Below are positions 54,265 to 64,000 of a DNA stretch of 64,000 bases, piece after piece. The stretch is from Amycolatopsis sp. 195334CR (GTDB lineage: Bacteria; Actinomycetota; Actinomycetes; Mycobacteriales; Pseudonocardiaceae): positions 186,001-250,000 of the forward strand of contig NZ_JAFJMJ010000003.1 of assembly GCF_017309385.1 (NCBI RefSeq), written 5' to 3'. The notes under the pieces are model-generated. The model made no database searches. It was not told where the DNA came from and saw only the letters and a list, made by a program, of their open reading frames with translations. Position numbers and translations under genes: made by a program. Within the stretch, counting starts at the first letter, position 1. The number at the start of each line of letters is the position of its first letter.

Positions 54265-54990
54265 ATGGAGCCCGTGACCACTCCACTCGCCCGCATCGCC
54301 CTGGTCGGCGACCGCTCCCCGCACGTCCGCTCGCACACGCGCATTCCCGGCCTGCTGGAAAAGCTCGCCGAACGCGACGGCCTGGTACTCGACGCCTACT
54401 GGATCCCGACCGAGGAGGCCGCGGCGGTCGACGGATTCGACGCGGTCTGGCTGCTGCCGGGCAGCCCGTACGCCAGCGAGGCGGGCGCGCTGGCCGCGGT
54501 GACGACGGCGCGGACGCGCGGCATCCCGTTCCTCGGCACCTGCGCCGGTTTCCACCACGCCTTGCTGGAGTTCGCGCGCGAGGTGTGCGACCTGGACTCG
54601 GCTTCGCACGCGGAGACCGACCCGTCCGGGTCGTCCCCGGTGGTCGTCCCCCTCGCCTGCTCACTGGCCGGGCACGAGGGCGCGATCATCGTCGAACCCG
54701 ACTCGCTCGCGGGCCGGATCCTGGGGGCGGCGCGCACGGTCGAGCGGTACCACTGCTCGTACGGGTGCAACCCGGAGTACCTGGACCTGCTGAGCTCGCA
54801 CGGCCTGCGCTTCACCGGCGCCGACGAGGCCGGGGACCCGCGGGTGGTGGAACTGCCGGGGCACCCGTTCTTCCTGGCGACCCTGTTCCAGCCGGAACTG
54901 GCGCGGGAGGACCTCTCCCCGCACCCGATCGTCCGGGCACTGGCCTTCGCCGCCGTGCACCACCTGAACGCCCGGAGCGCGGCAGTATAG
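54265..54990 (+). CDS. Class I glutamine amidotransferase-like protein (CTP synthase C-terminus related)
   Basis: A 241-residue stand-alone amidotransferase-like protein. It begins ARIALVGDRSPHVRSHTRIP and has the nucleophile elbow FLGTCAGFHHALLEFA with a Cys. The family related to the CTP synthase C-terminal region often has a Cys or selenocysteine in related positions. The segment YHCSYGCNPEYLDLL also carries two Cys, and the C-terminal FFLATLFQPEL is where the CTP synthase glutaminase domain has its His-x-Glu; here the His is missing, so glutaminase activity is doubtful. ATG 54265, or GTG 54274 as an alternative. Divergent from the LysR gene. Confidence 0.75.
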   Translation: MEPVTTPLARIALVGDRSPHVRSHTRIPGLLEKLAERDGLVLDAYWIPTEEAAAVDGFDAVWLLPGSPYASEAGALAAVTTARTRGIPFLGTCAGFHHALLEFAREVCDLDSASHAETDPSGSSPVVVPLACSLAGHEGAIIVEPDSLAGRILGAARTVERYHCSYGCNPEYLDLLSSHGLRFTGADEAGDPRVVELPGHPFFLATLFQPELAREDLSPHPIVRALAFAAVHHLNARSAAV

Positions 54991-55005
54991 TTCGTTATAC
55001 GCGCA

Positions 55006-55068
55006 CCAATGCTATGAGTGGGGCATTACTTGCGTTGAATGCAAGTAATGCCCCACTCATAGCATTGG
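55006..55068. repeat. Perfect 28-bp hairpin repeat at convergent gene ends
   Basis: Arms 55006-55033 and 55041-55068 are exactly complementary over 28 bp around the 7-nt loop GTTGAAT. It lies between the convergent amidotransferase-like gene and sufT. It is A+T-richer than its surroundings and unrelated in sequence to the hairpins at 15854 and 25526, although loop length and placement match. A bidirectional terminator or mobile miniature repeat is likely. Confidence 0.88.
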
Positions 55069-55082
55069 GCTCGCCCGAGGGG

Positions 55083-55490
55083 CTACATCGTGAAGCCGAG
55101 TGCGCGCAGCTGGTCCCGGCCGTCTTCGGTGATCTTCTCCGGGCCCCACGGCGGCATCCAGACCCAGTTGATCCGGAAGTCCGACACCAGCCCGGCACCG
55201 CCGGTGAGCACCGAGGCGGTCTGGTCCTCGATCACGTCGGTCAGCGGGCAGGCCGCCGAGGTCAGCGTCATGTCGATGGTGGCGGTGTTGTCCGGCTCCA
55301 CGTGGATGCCGTACACCAGCCCGAGGTCGACCACGTTGATGCCCAGTTCGGGGTCGACCACGTCGCGCATGGCCTCCTCCAGGTCCTCGACCTTGGCCAG
55401 GTCGGCGGCCGGCGCCTGCTGCTCCGGCAGGTCGGCGGCGGTGCGCCCCTCGCGGTGGGCGGGAACCCCGGAAACCTCGGTCTCGCTCAT
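55083..55490 (-). CDS. sufT: SufT/MIP18-family (DUF59) Fe-S assembly factor
   Basis: A 135-residue protein. After a variable 35-residue leader the DUF59 domain reads EDLEEAMRDVVDPELGINVV and DLGLVYGI, then MTLTSAACPLTDVIEDQ with the conserved Cys. Members help mature Fe-S proteins. It is the last gene of the SUF operon (Rv1466 position), with ATG 55490 overlapping the sufU stop (ATGA). A perfect hairpin repeat follows. Confidence 0.92.
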   Translation of the reverse strand: MSETEVSGVPAHREGRTAADLPEQQAPAADLAKVEDLEEAMRDVVDPELGINVVDLGLVYGIHVEPDNTATIDMTLTSAACPLTDVIEDQTASVLTGGAGLVSDFRINWVWMPPWGPEKITEDGRDQLRALGFTM

Positions 55491-55932
55491 TTCGCCTCTC
55501 CGTTCGCAGTCCGCGCGACGGCGTCCTTGAACGCCATCCAGCCCAGCAGCGCGCACTTCACGCGCGCCGGGTACTTCGCCACCCCGGCGAAGGCGATGCC
55601 GTCCTCGAGCACGTCCTCGTCCGGCTCCACCTGGCCACGCCCCTGCATCAGCTCGACGAAGGCGTCCAGCGTGGTCATCGCCTCCTCCACGGTATGCCCG
55701 ACGACCAGATCGTTCAGCACGGAGGTCGAGGCCTGGCTGATCGAGCAGCCCTGCCCCTCGTAGGAGATGTCCGCGACGGTCGTGCCGTCGAGCTTGACCC
55801 GCAGCGTCACCTCGTCACCGCAGGTGGGGTTCACCTGGAACGACTCGGCGTCGAACGGCTCCCGCAGGCCGCGGCCGTGCGGGTTCTTGTAGTGGTCCAG
55901 GATGATTTCCTGGTACATGCTCTGCAGTTGCA

Positions 55933-55933
<1 letters not shown>
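55487..55933 (-). CDS. sufU: SufU-type sulfur transfer protein
   Basis: A 148-residue zinc-dependent sulfurtransferase that accepts sulfur from SufS. It has the three conserved cysteines in NPTCGDEVTL, GQGCSISQAST and ARVKCALLGW, with the Asp of CGDE completing the zinc site. The insert before the last Cys is typical of SufU rather than IscU. ATG 55933 overlaps the sufS stop by one base. Confidence 0.95.
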
Positions 55934-58039
<2,106 letters not shown>

Positions 58040-58079
58040 GAATCTTTCTTTTCCTAAGTCCGGGAGGGTTCAGGCGCCG

Positions 58080-59252
58080 TCAGGCGCCGACGGCTTGCAG
58101 TTCGGCCTCGATCGCGGCTTCGAGCCGCTCGCGCACCTCGGGCACGGTGATCTTCGCCAGGATCTCGTGGAAGAACCCGCGCACCACCAGCCGGCGCGCC
58201 TGCTCCTCGGCGATACCGCGCGACTGCAGGTAGAACAGCTGCTCGTCGTCGAACCGCCCGGTGGCGCTGGCGTGGCCCGCGCCCTCGATCTCGCCGGTCT
58301 CGATCTCCAGGTTCGGCACCGAGTCGGCGCGCGCGCCCTCGGTGAGCACCAGGTTCCGGTTGAGCTCGTAGGTGTCGGTGGCCTCGGCGGCCGCGCGGAT
58401 CAGCACGTCGCCGATCCACACCGCGTGCGCGCCGTCGCCCTGCAGCGCACCCTTGTACATCACGTTCGACTTGCAGTGCGGCACCGCGTGGTCGACGAAC
58501 AGCCGGTGCTCCTGGTGCTGGCCGGCGTCGGCGAAGTACACGCCGAGCAGTTCGACCTCGCCACCCGGCTCGGCGAACGTCGCGGTCGGCGACACGCGCA
58601 CCAGGTCGCCGCCGAGGGTGACCACGGTGTGCTTGAGCACCGCGTCCCGGCCCAGCTTGAGGTGCTGCTCGGAGACGTGCACCGCGTCGTCGGCCCAGTC
58701 CTGCACGGAGACCACGGTGATCTTCGCCGAGTCGCCGATGACGAACTCGACGTTGTCGGCGTAGGTGCCCGAACCGGCGTGGTCGAGGATGAGCACGGCC
58801 TCGGCGAACGCCTCGGCGCGCACCTGCAGGTGGCCGAAGGCGGTCTTGCCCTCGCCGGGGCCGACCAGGCGCACCACGCTCGGCGCCGACGCCTGGGTCT
58901 CCTTCGGCACGGTCACCACGGTGGCCGTCTCGAAGGCGGAGTAGGCCTGCGCGGCGATCCGGTCGCTCGGCACGCCCGCGGCGCCGAGGCGCTCGTCGTC
59001 CCGGCCGACCGTCTCCAGCTTCAGCTCGGGGGCCAGGTCGGCCTCCACGGTGATCCGGCCGTCGGCGACGGCGCTGCCGTCGTGCAGGCCGCGCAGGCGC
59101 TTCATCGGCGTGAAGCGCCAGTTCTCCTCACGGCCACCGGGGACCTCGAAGGCCTCGACGTCGTAGGAGGCGAACCGCTCCGCGCGGGAGGCGGCCGGAA
59201 TGACCGACTCCCGTGCGGCGGCCGAAACGTTGTTCTCTGTCGTAGCCGTCAT
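58080..59252 (-). CDS. sufD: SufD scaffold protein
   Basis: A 390-residue partner of SufB and SufC in the Fe-S cluster scaffold. The right-handed beta-helix region is followed by the C-terminal GHASATGRFDDEQLFYLQSRGIAEEQARRLVVRGF with the conserved His. ATG 59252 lies directly after the sufB stop. Shorter than SufB, as expected. Confidence 0.95.
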   Translation of the reverse strand: MTATTENNVSAAARESVIPAASRAERFASYDVEAFEVPGGREENWRFTPMKRLRGLHDGSAVADGRITVEADLAPELKLETVGRDDERLGAAGVPSDRIAAQAYSAFETATVVTVPKETQASAPSVVRLVGPGEGKTAFGHLQVRAEAFAEAVLILDHAGSGTYADNVEFVIGDSAKITVVSVQDWADDAVHVSEQHLKLGRDAVLKHTVVTLGGDLVRVSPTATFAEPGGEVELLGVYFADAGQHQEHRLFVDHAVPHCKSNVMYKGALQGDGAHAVWIGDVLIRAAAEATDTYELNRNLVLTEGARADSVPNLEIETGEIEGAGHASATGRFDDEQLFYLQSRGIAEEQARRLVVRGFFHEILAKITVPEVRERLEAAIEAELQAVGA

Positions 59253-59253
59253 A

Positions 59254-60702
59254 TCAGCCGACGGACCCTTCCATCTGCAGCTCGATCAGGCGGTTCAGCT
59301 CGAGCGCGTACTCCATCGGGAGCTCGCGCGCGATGGGCTCGACGAACCCGCGGACCACCATCGCCATGGCCTCTTCCTCGGTCAGCCCGCGCGACATCAG
59401 GTAGAACAGCTGGTCCGCGCTGACCTTGGAGACGGTGGCCTCGTGGCCCATGGACACCTCGTCGTTGCGGATGTCCACGTACGGGTAGGTGTCCGACCGC
59501 GAGATGGTGTCCACCAGCAGCGCGTCGCAGACCACGCTGGAGCGCGAGTGGTGCGCCCGCTTGGCCACCTTGACCAGGCCGCGGTAGGAGGTGCGGCCAC
59601 CGCCGCGCGCCACCGACTTCGACACCACGGTCGAGGAGGTGTGCGGCGCCAGGTGCTCCATCTTCGCGCCGGCGTCCTGGTGCTGGCCCTCACCGGCGAA
59701 GGCGACCGAGAGCACCTCGCCCTTGGCGTGCTCGCCCATCAGGAAGACCGACGGGTACTTCATGGTGACCTTGGAGCCGATGTTGCCGTCGACCCACTCC
59801 ATGGTCGCGCCCTCTTCGGCCTTGGCCCGCTTGGTGACCAGGTTGTAGACGTTGTTCGACCAGTTCTGGATCGTGGTGTAGCGGCAGCGGCCGCCCTTCT
59901 TCACGATGATCTCCACGACCGCCGAGTGCAGCGAGTCGGACTGGTAGATCGGCGCCGTGCAGCCCTCGACGTAGTGCACGTAGGCACCCTCGTCGACGAT
60001 GATCAGCGTGCGCTCGAACTGGCCCATGTTCTCGGTGTTGATCCGGAAGTAGGCCTGCAGCGGGATGTCCACGTGCACGCCCGGCGGCACGTAGATGAAC
60101 GAGCCGCCCGACCAGACCGCGGTGTTCAGCGCGGAGAACTTGTTGTCCCCGGCCGGGATGACCGAGCCGAAGTACTCCTGGAACAGCTCCGGGTGCTCGC
60201 GCAGGCCGGAGTCGGTGTCCAGGAACAGCACGCCCTGCTTCTCCAGGTCCTCGCGGATGGAGTGGTAGACGACCTCGGACTCGTACTGCGCGGCCACGCC
60301 CGCGACCAGCCGCTGCTTCTCCGCCTCGGGGATGCCCAGCTTGTCGTAGGTGTTCTTGATGTCCTCGGGCAGCTCTTCCCAGCTGGTGGCCTGCTTCTCG
60401 CTGGAGCGCACGAAGTACTTGATGTTGTCGAAGTCGATGCCCGAGAGGTCGGCGCCCCAGTTCGGCATCGGCTTGAGGTCGAACAGCTTGAGCGCCTTCA
60501 GGCGCGCGTCACGCATCCACTCCGGCTCGGACTTCTTCGCCGAGATGTCGAGCACGACATCCTCGCTGAGGCCGCGCCTGGCGCTGGCCCCGGCGGCATC
60601 GGAGTCCGCCCAGCCGTACGCGTAGTTGCCCAGGGAGTCGATGGTCTCTTCCTGGGACAGGGGCGCAGTGGTGGGAGTGCGCTGCTCGGCAGCGGCAGTC
60701 AT
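59254..60702 (-). CDS. sufB: SufB scaffold protein
   Basis: A 482-residue core scaffold on which Fe-S clusters are built. Conserved segments include [40 protein letters not shown] with a Cys, [21 protein letters not shown], and [14 protein letters not shown] with the assembly Cys. No intein interrupts it; mycobacterial SufB often carries one at a conserved site. ATG 60702 overlaps the sufR stop (ATGA) and follows GGAGGGA. Confidence 0.97.
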   Translation of the reverse strand: MTAAAEQRTPTTAPLSQEETIDSLGNYAYGWADSDAAGASARRGLSEDVVLDISAKKSEPEWMRDARLKALKLFDLKPMPNWGADLSGIDFDNIKYFVRSSEKQATSWEELPEDIKNTYDKLGIPEAEKQRLVAGVAAQYESEVVYHSIREDLEKQGVLFLDTDSGLREHPELFQEYFGSVIPAGDNKFSALNTAVWSGGSFIYVPPGVHVDIPLQAYFRINTENMGQFERTLIIVDEGAYVHYVEGCTAPIYQSDSLHSAVVEIIVKKGGRCRYTTIQNWSNNVYNLVTKRAKAEEGATMEWVDGNIGSKVTMKYPSVFLMGEHAKGEVLSVAFAGEGQHQDAGAKMEHLAPHTSSTVVSKSVARGGGRTSYRGLVKVAKRAHHSRSSVVCDALLVDTISRSDTYPYVDIRNDEVSMGHEATVSKVSADQLFYLMSRGLTEEEAMAMVVRGFVEPIARELPMEYALELNRLIELQMEGSVG

Positions 60703-61457
60703 ACGGGATTCCCTCCGTCCGGAGATGGTGCTTCCATACCGCGCGGATTCTCCGCGGGTACGTGGGTGGTGCAGGCGGTGTCCCCGCGCGCGATGGTCGC
60801 GAGGCGCTGCACGTGGGTGCCCAGCAGCTTCGCGAAGGCCTCGGTCTCGGCTTCGCAGAGCTGCGGGAACTCGGCGGCCACGTGGGCCACCGGGCAGTGG
60901 TGCTGGCACAGCTGCTCACCCGTGCGGACCTGCCGGGTCGAGGCAGCGTAACCCTCCCTGGTCAGGGCGGTGGCGAGGGCCTCCGCCCGGGAGGACGGCC
61001 CGGCGGAGCTGGTCACCGCGTCGCGGTGGGGCTCCACCAGAGCCGCGACGCGGCTCTCGGCGAACGCGCGGACGGCGTCCGGGCCCGCGTGCTCCGCGAG
61101 GAACCGGACGGCCGAGACCGCAAGGTCGTCGTAGGCGTGCCCGAAGCGGGCCCGGCCGCTGTCAGTGAGGCGGAACGCCCTGGCCGGGCGCCCCCTCCCC
61201 CGCGGCCCGCGCCGGGGCGCGTCGAGCGCCTCGGCTTCCCCGCAGTCGAGCAGGGTGTCGAGGTGACGCCGCACCGCGGTGGGACTGATGCCGACCTTCT
61301 CGGCGACCACCGCGGCCGTGATCGGCCCCTCCTCCAGCAGCAGGCGAGCCACCTCGTGCCGGGTCCGGCCGTCGGCGTTGGCCTGGACGGGCACGCCGGC
61401 GGAGGCGGGGCGGCTGTCGCCGTCCCGCCGCTGCTGAGCGGCACCCGTCTTTTTCAC
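60699..61457 (-). CDS. sufR: SufR-type Fe-S-binding transcriptional regulator of the suf operon
   Basis: A 252-residue regulator at the head of the operon. The DNA-binding winged helix (about residues 33-90) reads [20 protein letters not shown] and [13 protein letters not shown]. The C-terminal half holds the cluster-ligand cysteines: [23 protein letters not shown] and the later DTACTTHV. Known SufR proteins repress suf when clusters are plentiful. The start is GTG 61457; an inverted repeat begins one base upstream, so transcription may be nearly leaderless and autoregulated. Confidence 0.93.
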   Translation of the reverse strand: MKKTGAAQQRRDGDSRPASAGVPVQANADGRTRHEVARLLLEEGPITAAVVAEKVGISPTAVRRHLDTLLDCGEAEALDAPRRGPRGRGRPARAFRLTDSGRARFGHAYDDLAVSAVRFLAEHAGPDAVRAFAESRVAALVEPHRDAVTSSAGPSSRAEALATALTREGYAASTRQVRTGEQLCQHHCPVAHVAAEFPQLCEAETEAFAKLLGTHVQRLATIARGDTACTTHVPAENPRGMEAPSPDGGNPV

Positions 61458-61458
61458 A

Positions 61459-61470
61459 ACACAAGTGTGT
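61459..61470. promoter_or_regulatory. Candidate SufR operator overlapping the sufR start region
   Basis: ACACA-AG-TGTGT is an inverted repeat directly upstream of sufR. On the minus strand a TATACG-type -10 element (61474-61479) lies 3 bp further upstream. Mycobacterial SufR binds an ACACT-N5-TGTGA-type repeat, so ACAC/TGTG arms fit the family. The promoter is shared with the divergent mptB gene. Confidence 0.55.
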
Positions 61471-61552
61471 CGTATATGCGGGCAAGGGGCAAAGGAGGGT
61501 CAATTCCGGGTGACCGACATCACGGTGACATCGCAGTCGATACCCTGCCGGA

Positions 61553-63193
61553 GTGGAGACCAGGTCGCCCGTCGAACCCGCCGCACCCCAGCCGCTGGAC
61601 GTCACCGAGGAGCGCGCGCTCAAGATCATCCGCCGGTTCGGCACCACCGGGTCGCTGTTCCTCGCCATCGGCTCGCTCGGGGCGGGCGCCGCGCCGGTGA
61701 TCAACCCGGTGCTGGAGATCCCGGTGCTGCGGGTCTTCGCCCGGATCTCCACGGTCTCGCTGGCCATCGCCGCCACCGGCATCCTGATGGTGGTCATCGC
61801 CTGGCTGATGCTCGGCCGGTTCGCCCGCCCGGCCAACGCCCGGCTGGCCACGCCGAAGCAGCTGCACCGCGCGCTGATCACCTGGGTGACCCCGCTGCTG
61901 TTCATCCCGCCGCTGTTCTCCCGCGACGTCTACAGCTACCTGGCGCAGAGCGAGATCGTGCGCCGCGGGATGGACCCGTACTCGCTCGGGCCGGCCGAGG
62001 CGCTGGGCATCGGCGACCCGCTGACCTCGGGCGTGTCCAACATGTGGCGCGAGACGCCCGCCCCGTACGGGCCGCTCTACCTGCGGTTCGGCAGCTGGCT
62101 GGCGGAGCTTTCGGGCAACAACATCGTCACCGGGGTGATGCTGCACCGCGGGCTGGCCGTGGTCGGCGTGGTGCTGATCGTCTGGGCGCTGCCGAGGCTG
62201 GCCTCGCGGTTCGGCGTGCAGCCCGCCACCGCGCTCTGGCTGGGCGCGCTGAACCCGCTGCTGATCTTCCACCTGGTCGCCGGGGCGCACAACGACGCGC
62301 TGGCGCTCGGGCTGATGGCCGCCGGGCTGGAGCTGGGCCTGCGGAAGCTGCCGATGCGGGTCAAGGGCGACACCCCGCCGCCGCTGGCCCCCGGCGAACT
62401 GCGCTTCATCGCGCTCGGCGTGGCGGTGATCACCCTCGGCGTGCTGACCAAGGTGAGCGCGATCCTGGCGCTGCCGTTCTTCACCGTGATGGTGGCGCGG
62501 CGCTGGCACGGCGGGATCCGGGACCTGTTCCGCGCGGCCGCGCCGATGGCCGCGGTGTTCGCCGTGGTCTTCGTCGGGGTCACCCTGGTCACCGGGCTCG
62601 GCTTCGGCTGGATCGGCACGCTGGACACCCCCGGCCTGGTGCGCGCGTGGATCTCGCCGACCGCGGAACTGGGCAACCTCGGCGGGCTGCTCGGCATTTC
62701 ACTCGATCTGGGGAACCACACCAACGCGCTGGTGCCGATCCTGGGCAACCTCGGCTACGTGGCCGCCGGGGTGGTCACGGTGAAGTTCATCTGGGACAGC
62801 CTGAAGTGGCGGTACCGGCCGATCATCGGGCTGGGCGTCTCGCTCGGCGCGGTGATGGTGCTGCACGTGGCGCTGCAGCCGTGGTACCTGCTCTGGGCGG
62901 CGATCCCGCTGGCCGCGGCGGCGGGCACCTCGCGGTTCCGGGTGGCCGCCACGTGGTCGAGCGTGGTGCTCTCGCTGGTGGTCTTCCCCACCGGCGGCAG
63001 CTTCGGCGGGCGGACCTTCGTGCCGTTCCAGGCCTACACCGCGGCGATCGTGGTGGTGGTGCTGGCGCTGCTGCTGGTGCGCCGGATGTGCCCGCTGATC
63101 TTCACCAGGCCGGACGCCGCGGCCATCTCCGGCGCGCTGTCCGAAGCGCACCTCGACGACGAGGTCTACCCCGGCCCGCGGCAGCCCGCGTGA
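61553..63193 (+). CDS. mptB: Polyprenol-phosphate-mannose-dependent alpha-1,6-mannosyltransferase
   Basis: A 546-residue polytopic membrane enzyme (about 12 predicted transmembrane segments) of the GT-C fold. It resembles MptB, which starts the mannan core of lipomannan/lipoarabinomannan. The extracytoplasmic motif PLFSRDVYSYLAQSEIVRRG supplies the catalytic acidic residue, followed by YGPLYLRFGSWLAELSG and NPLLIFHLVAGAHNDAL. Divergent position next to sufR is the mycobacterial Rv1459c arrangement. The start is GTG 61553; a TACCCT -10-like element eight bases before it suggests leaderless translation. Confidence 0.88.
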   Translation: METRSPVEPAAPQPLDVTEERALKIIRRFGTTGSLFLAIGSLGAGAAPVINPVLEIPVLRVFARISTVSLAIAATGILMVVIAWLMLGRFARPANARLATPKQLHRALITWVTPLLFIPPLFSRDVYSYLAQSEIVRRGMDPYSLGPAEALGIGDPLTSGVSNMWRETPAPYGPLYLRFGSWLAELSGNNIVTGVMLHRGLAVVGVVLIVWALPRLASRFGVQPATALWLGALNPLLIFHLVAGAHNDALALGLMAAGLELGLRKLPMRVKGDTPPPLAPGELRFIALGVAVITLGVLTKVSAILALPFFTVMVARRWHGGIRDLFRAAAPMAAVFAVVFVGVTLVTGLGFGWIGTLDTPGLVRAWISPTAELGNLGGLLGISLDLGNHTNALVPILGNLGYVAAGVVTVKFIWDSLKWRYRPIIGLGVSLGAVMVLHVALQPWYLLWAAIPLAAAAGTSRFRVAATWSSVVLSLVVFPTGGSFGGRTFVPFQAYTAAIVVVVLALLLVRRMCPLIFTRPDAAAISGALSEAHLDDEVYPGPRQPA

Positions 63194-63217
63194 ACCGCCG
63201 CTCTACCCTCTAACGTT

Positions 63218-64000
63218 GTGAGTGCACCCGCCGTGGAGATAACCGGGCTGGTGAAGCGCTTCGGATCCACCAAGAAGGTCACCGCCGTCGATGGCCTCGA
63301 CCTGCGGATGCCGCAGGGCACGCTGCTGGCCCTGCTGGGCCCGAACGGGGCGGGCAAGACGACCACGGTCGAGGTGTGCGAAGGCTTCCAGCGGCCCGAT
63401 TCCGGGACCGTCCGGGTGCTCGGGCTGGATCCCGCCGGCCAGGGCGCCCGCCTGCGGCCCCGCATCGGCGTGATGCCGCAGGGCGGTGGCGCCTACCCCG
63501 GCGTGCGCGCGGACGAGATGCTCGGCCTGGTGGCCTCCTGCGCGGCCCGGCCGCTGGACCCGGCGTGGCTGCTGGAGGTGCTCGGCCTCGATGGCGTGCG
63601 GCGGACCCCGTTCAAACGGCTCTCCGGCGGGCAGCAGCAGCGGTTGTCGCTGGCCTGCGCCCTGGTCGGGCGGCCCGAACTGGTGTTCCTCGACGAGCCG
63701 ACCGCGGGCATGGACCCGCAGGCGCGGCGCCTGGTCTGGGACCTGCTCGCCGCGTTGCGCGCCGACGGCGTCAGCGTGCTGTTGACCACACATCTGATGG
63801 AAGAAGCCGAAACGCTCGCCGATCACGTAGTCATCGTCGACGGTGGCAAGGTGATCGCCGAGGGCGCGCCGAGCGAGCTGACCGCCGAGGCCGGGGAAGC
63901 CGCGCAACTGCGGTTCCGCGCGCGAGCCGGCCTCGACACGAAGCTGCTCTCGGCGGCGCTGCCCGAGGGGTACCTGGTGCGGGAGTCCGCGCCGGGCAGC
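63218..64000 (+). CDS. ABC transporter ATP-binding protein (partial, 3' end beyond window)
   Basis: The first 261 codons of an ABC-2-type export ATPase. Walker A is LGPNGAGKTTTVEVCEGF, the Q-loop IGVMPQGGGAYP, the signature LSGGQQQRLSLA, Walker B LVFLDEPTAGMDPQARR and the switch His in TTHLMEEAE. By gene order it corresponds to Rv1458c, with permease genes expected beyond the window. GTG 63218 is preceded by a TACCCT element, again suggesting a leaderless transcript, 24 bp after mptB. Confidence 0.94.
   Translation, partial: MSAPAVEITGLVKRFGSTKKVTAVDGLDLRMPQGTLLALLGPNGAGKTTTVEVCEGFQRPDSGTVRVLGLDPAGQGARLRPRIGVMPQGGGAYPGVRADEMLGLVASCAARPLDPAWLLEVLGLDGVRRTPFKRLSGGQQQRLSLACALVGRPELVFLDEPTAGMDPQARRLVWDLLAALRADGVSVLLTTHLMEEAETLADHVVIVDGGKVIAEGAPSELTAEAGEAAQLRFRARAGLDTKLLSAALPEGYLVRESAPGS

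Noticed and set aside
54985..55000. GTATA...TATAC inverted repeat as an operator
   Set aside because: It overlaps the stop codon of the amidotransferase-like gene and precedes no start, so an operator role is unlikely.

Overview
The window is high-G+C actinobacterial chromosome. Third codon positions are almost all G or C, many genes start with GTG or TTG, and genes are often joined by 1-4 bp stop/start overlaps. Three loci match mycobacterial gene order as I remember it: sufR-B-D-C-S-U-T next to mptB and an ABC transporter (Rv1456c-Rv1466), and a carboxylase/acyl-CoA dehydrogenase/AtuA cluster (Rv0973c-Rv0976c). Together with the gene content this suggests a member of the Pseudonocardiales, perhaps Amycolatopsis. 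The genus is an inference.

Layout. 1-6175 (minus): TIGR03084 protein, AtuA-family protein, acyl-CoA dehydrogenase, carboxyltransferase and biotin carboxylase (cut by the window edge), a CoA-linked branched-chain or terpenoid acid catabolic operon. 6285-8706 (plus): esterase, crotonase, acetoacetate decarboxylase-like protein. 9108-13179: a class I ribonucleotide reductase whose beta subunit lacks the radical tyrosine (class Ic type), ended by a strong terminator. 13245-15844: a cobalamin riboswitch and metE. 15854-17256: an IS110-family element sitting inside a chromosomal hairpin repeat; its left non-coding end contains all four guide segments expected of a bridge RNA. 17372-25502: cytochrome P450, degenerate GGDEF/EAL protein, peroxiredoxin, LCP cell-wall ligase, cyclopropane synthase, small hydrolase, SIS protein. 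25587-36961: ABC exporter, GT87-like membrane protein, 69-residue HTH protein, ABC-F ATPase, secreted S8/S53-like protease, dGTPase-like HD protein, orphan lycopene cyclase. 36934-38736: EAL/GGDEF protein.

38844-49333 is the main accessory locus. Six tightly coupled plus-strand genes encode a large STAND-like plus KAP P-loop NTPase with membrane segments, an FN3-like protein, a zinc-ribbon GTPase, a GAP1-type GTPase-associated protein, a second membrane-anchored zinc-ribbon GTPase, and a 50-residue membrane protein. This matches the general class of NTP-dependent conflict systems (GAP1/double-GTPase) predicted by comparative genomics. Fusion of the STAND and KAP modules makes it a good candidate for a poorly described immune or stress system.

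49330-54990: NarL-type two-component pair, ABC1/UbiB kinase-like membrane protein, LysR regulator and a divergent glutamine-amidotransferase-like gene. 55083-61457 (minus): the SUF iron-sulfur cluster operon with its regulator. 61553-64000 (plus): MptB mannosyltransferase and the start of an ABC transporter.

I found no tRNA, rRNA, CRISPR array, integrase or prophage. Long antisense reading frames are abundant but are by-products of the base composition.
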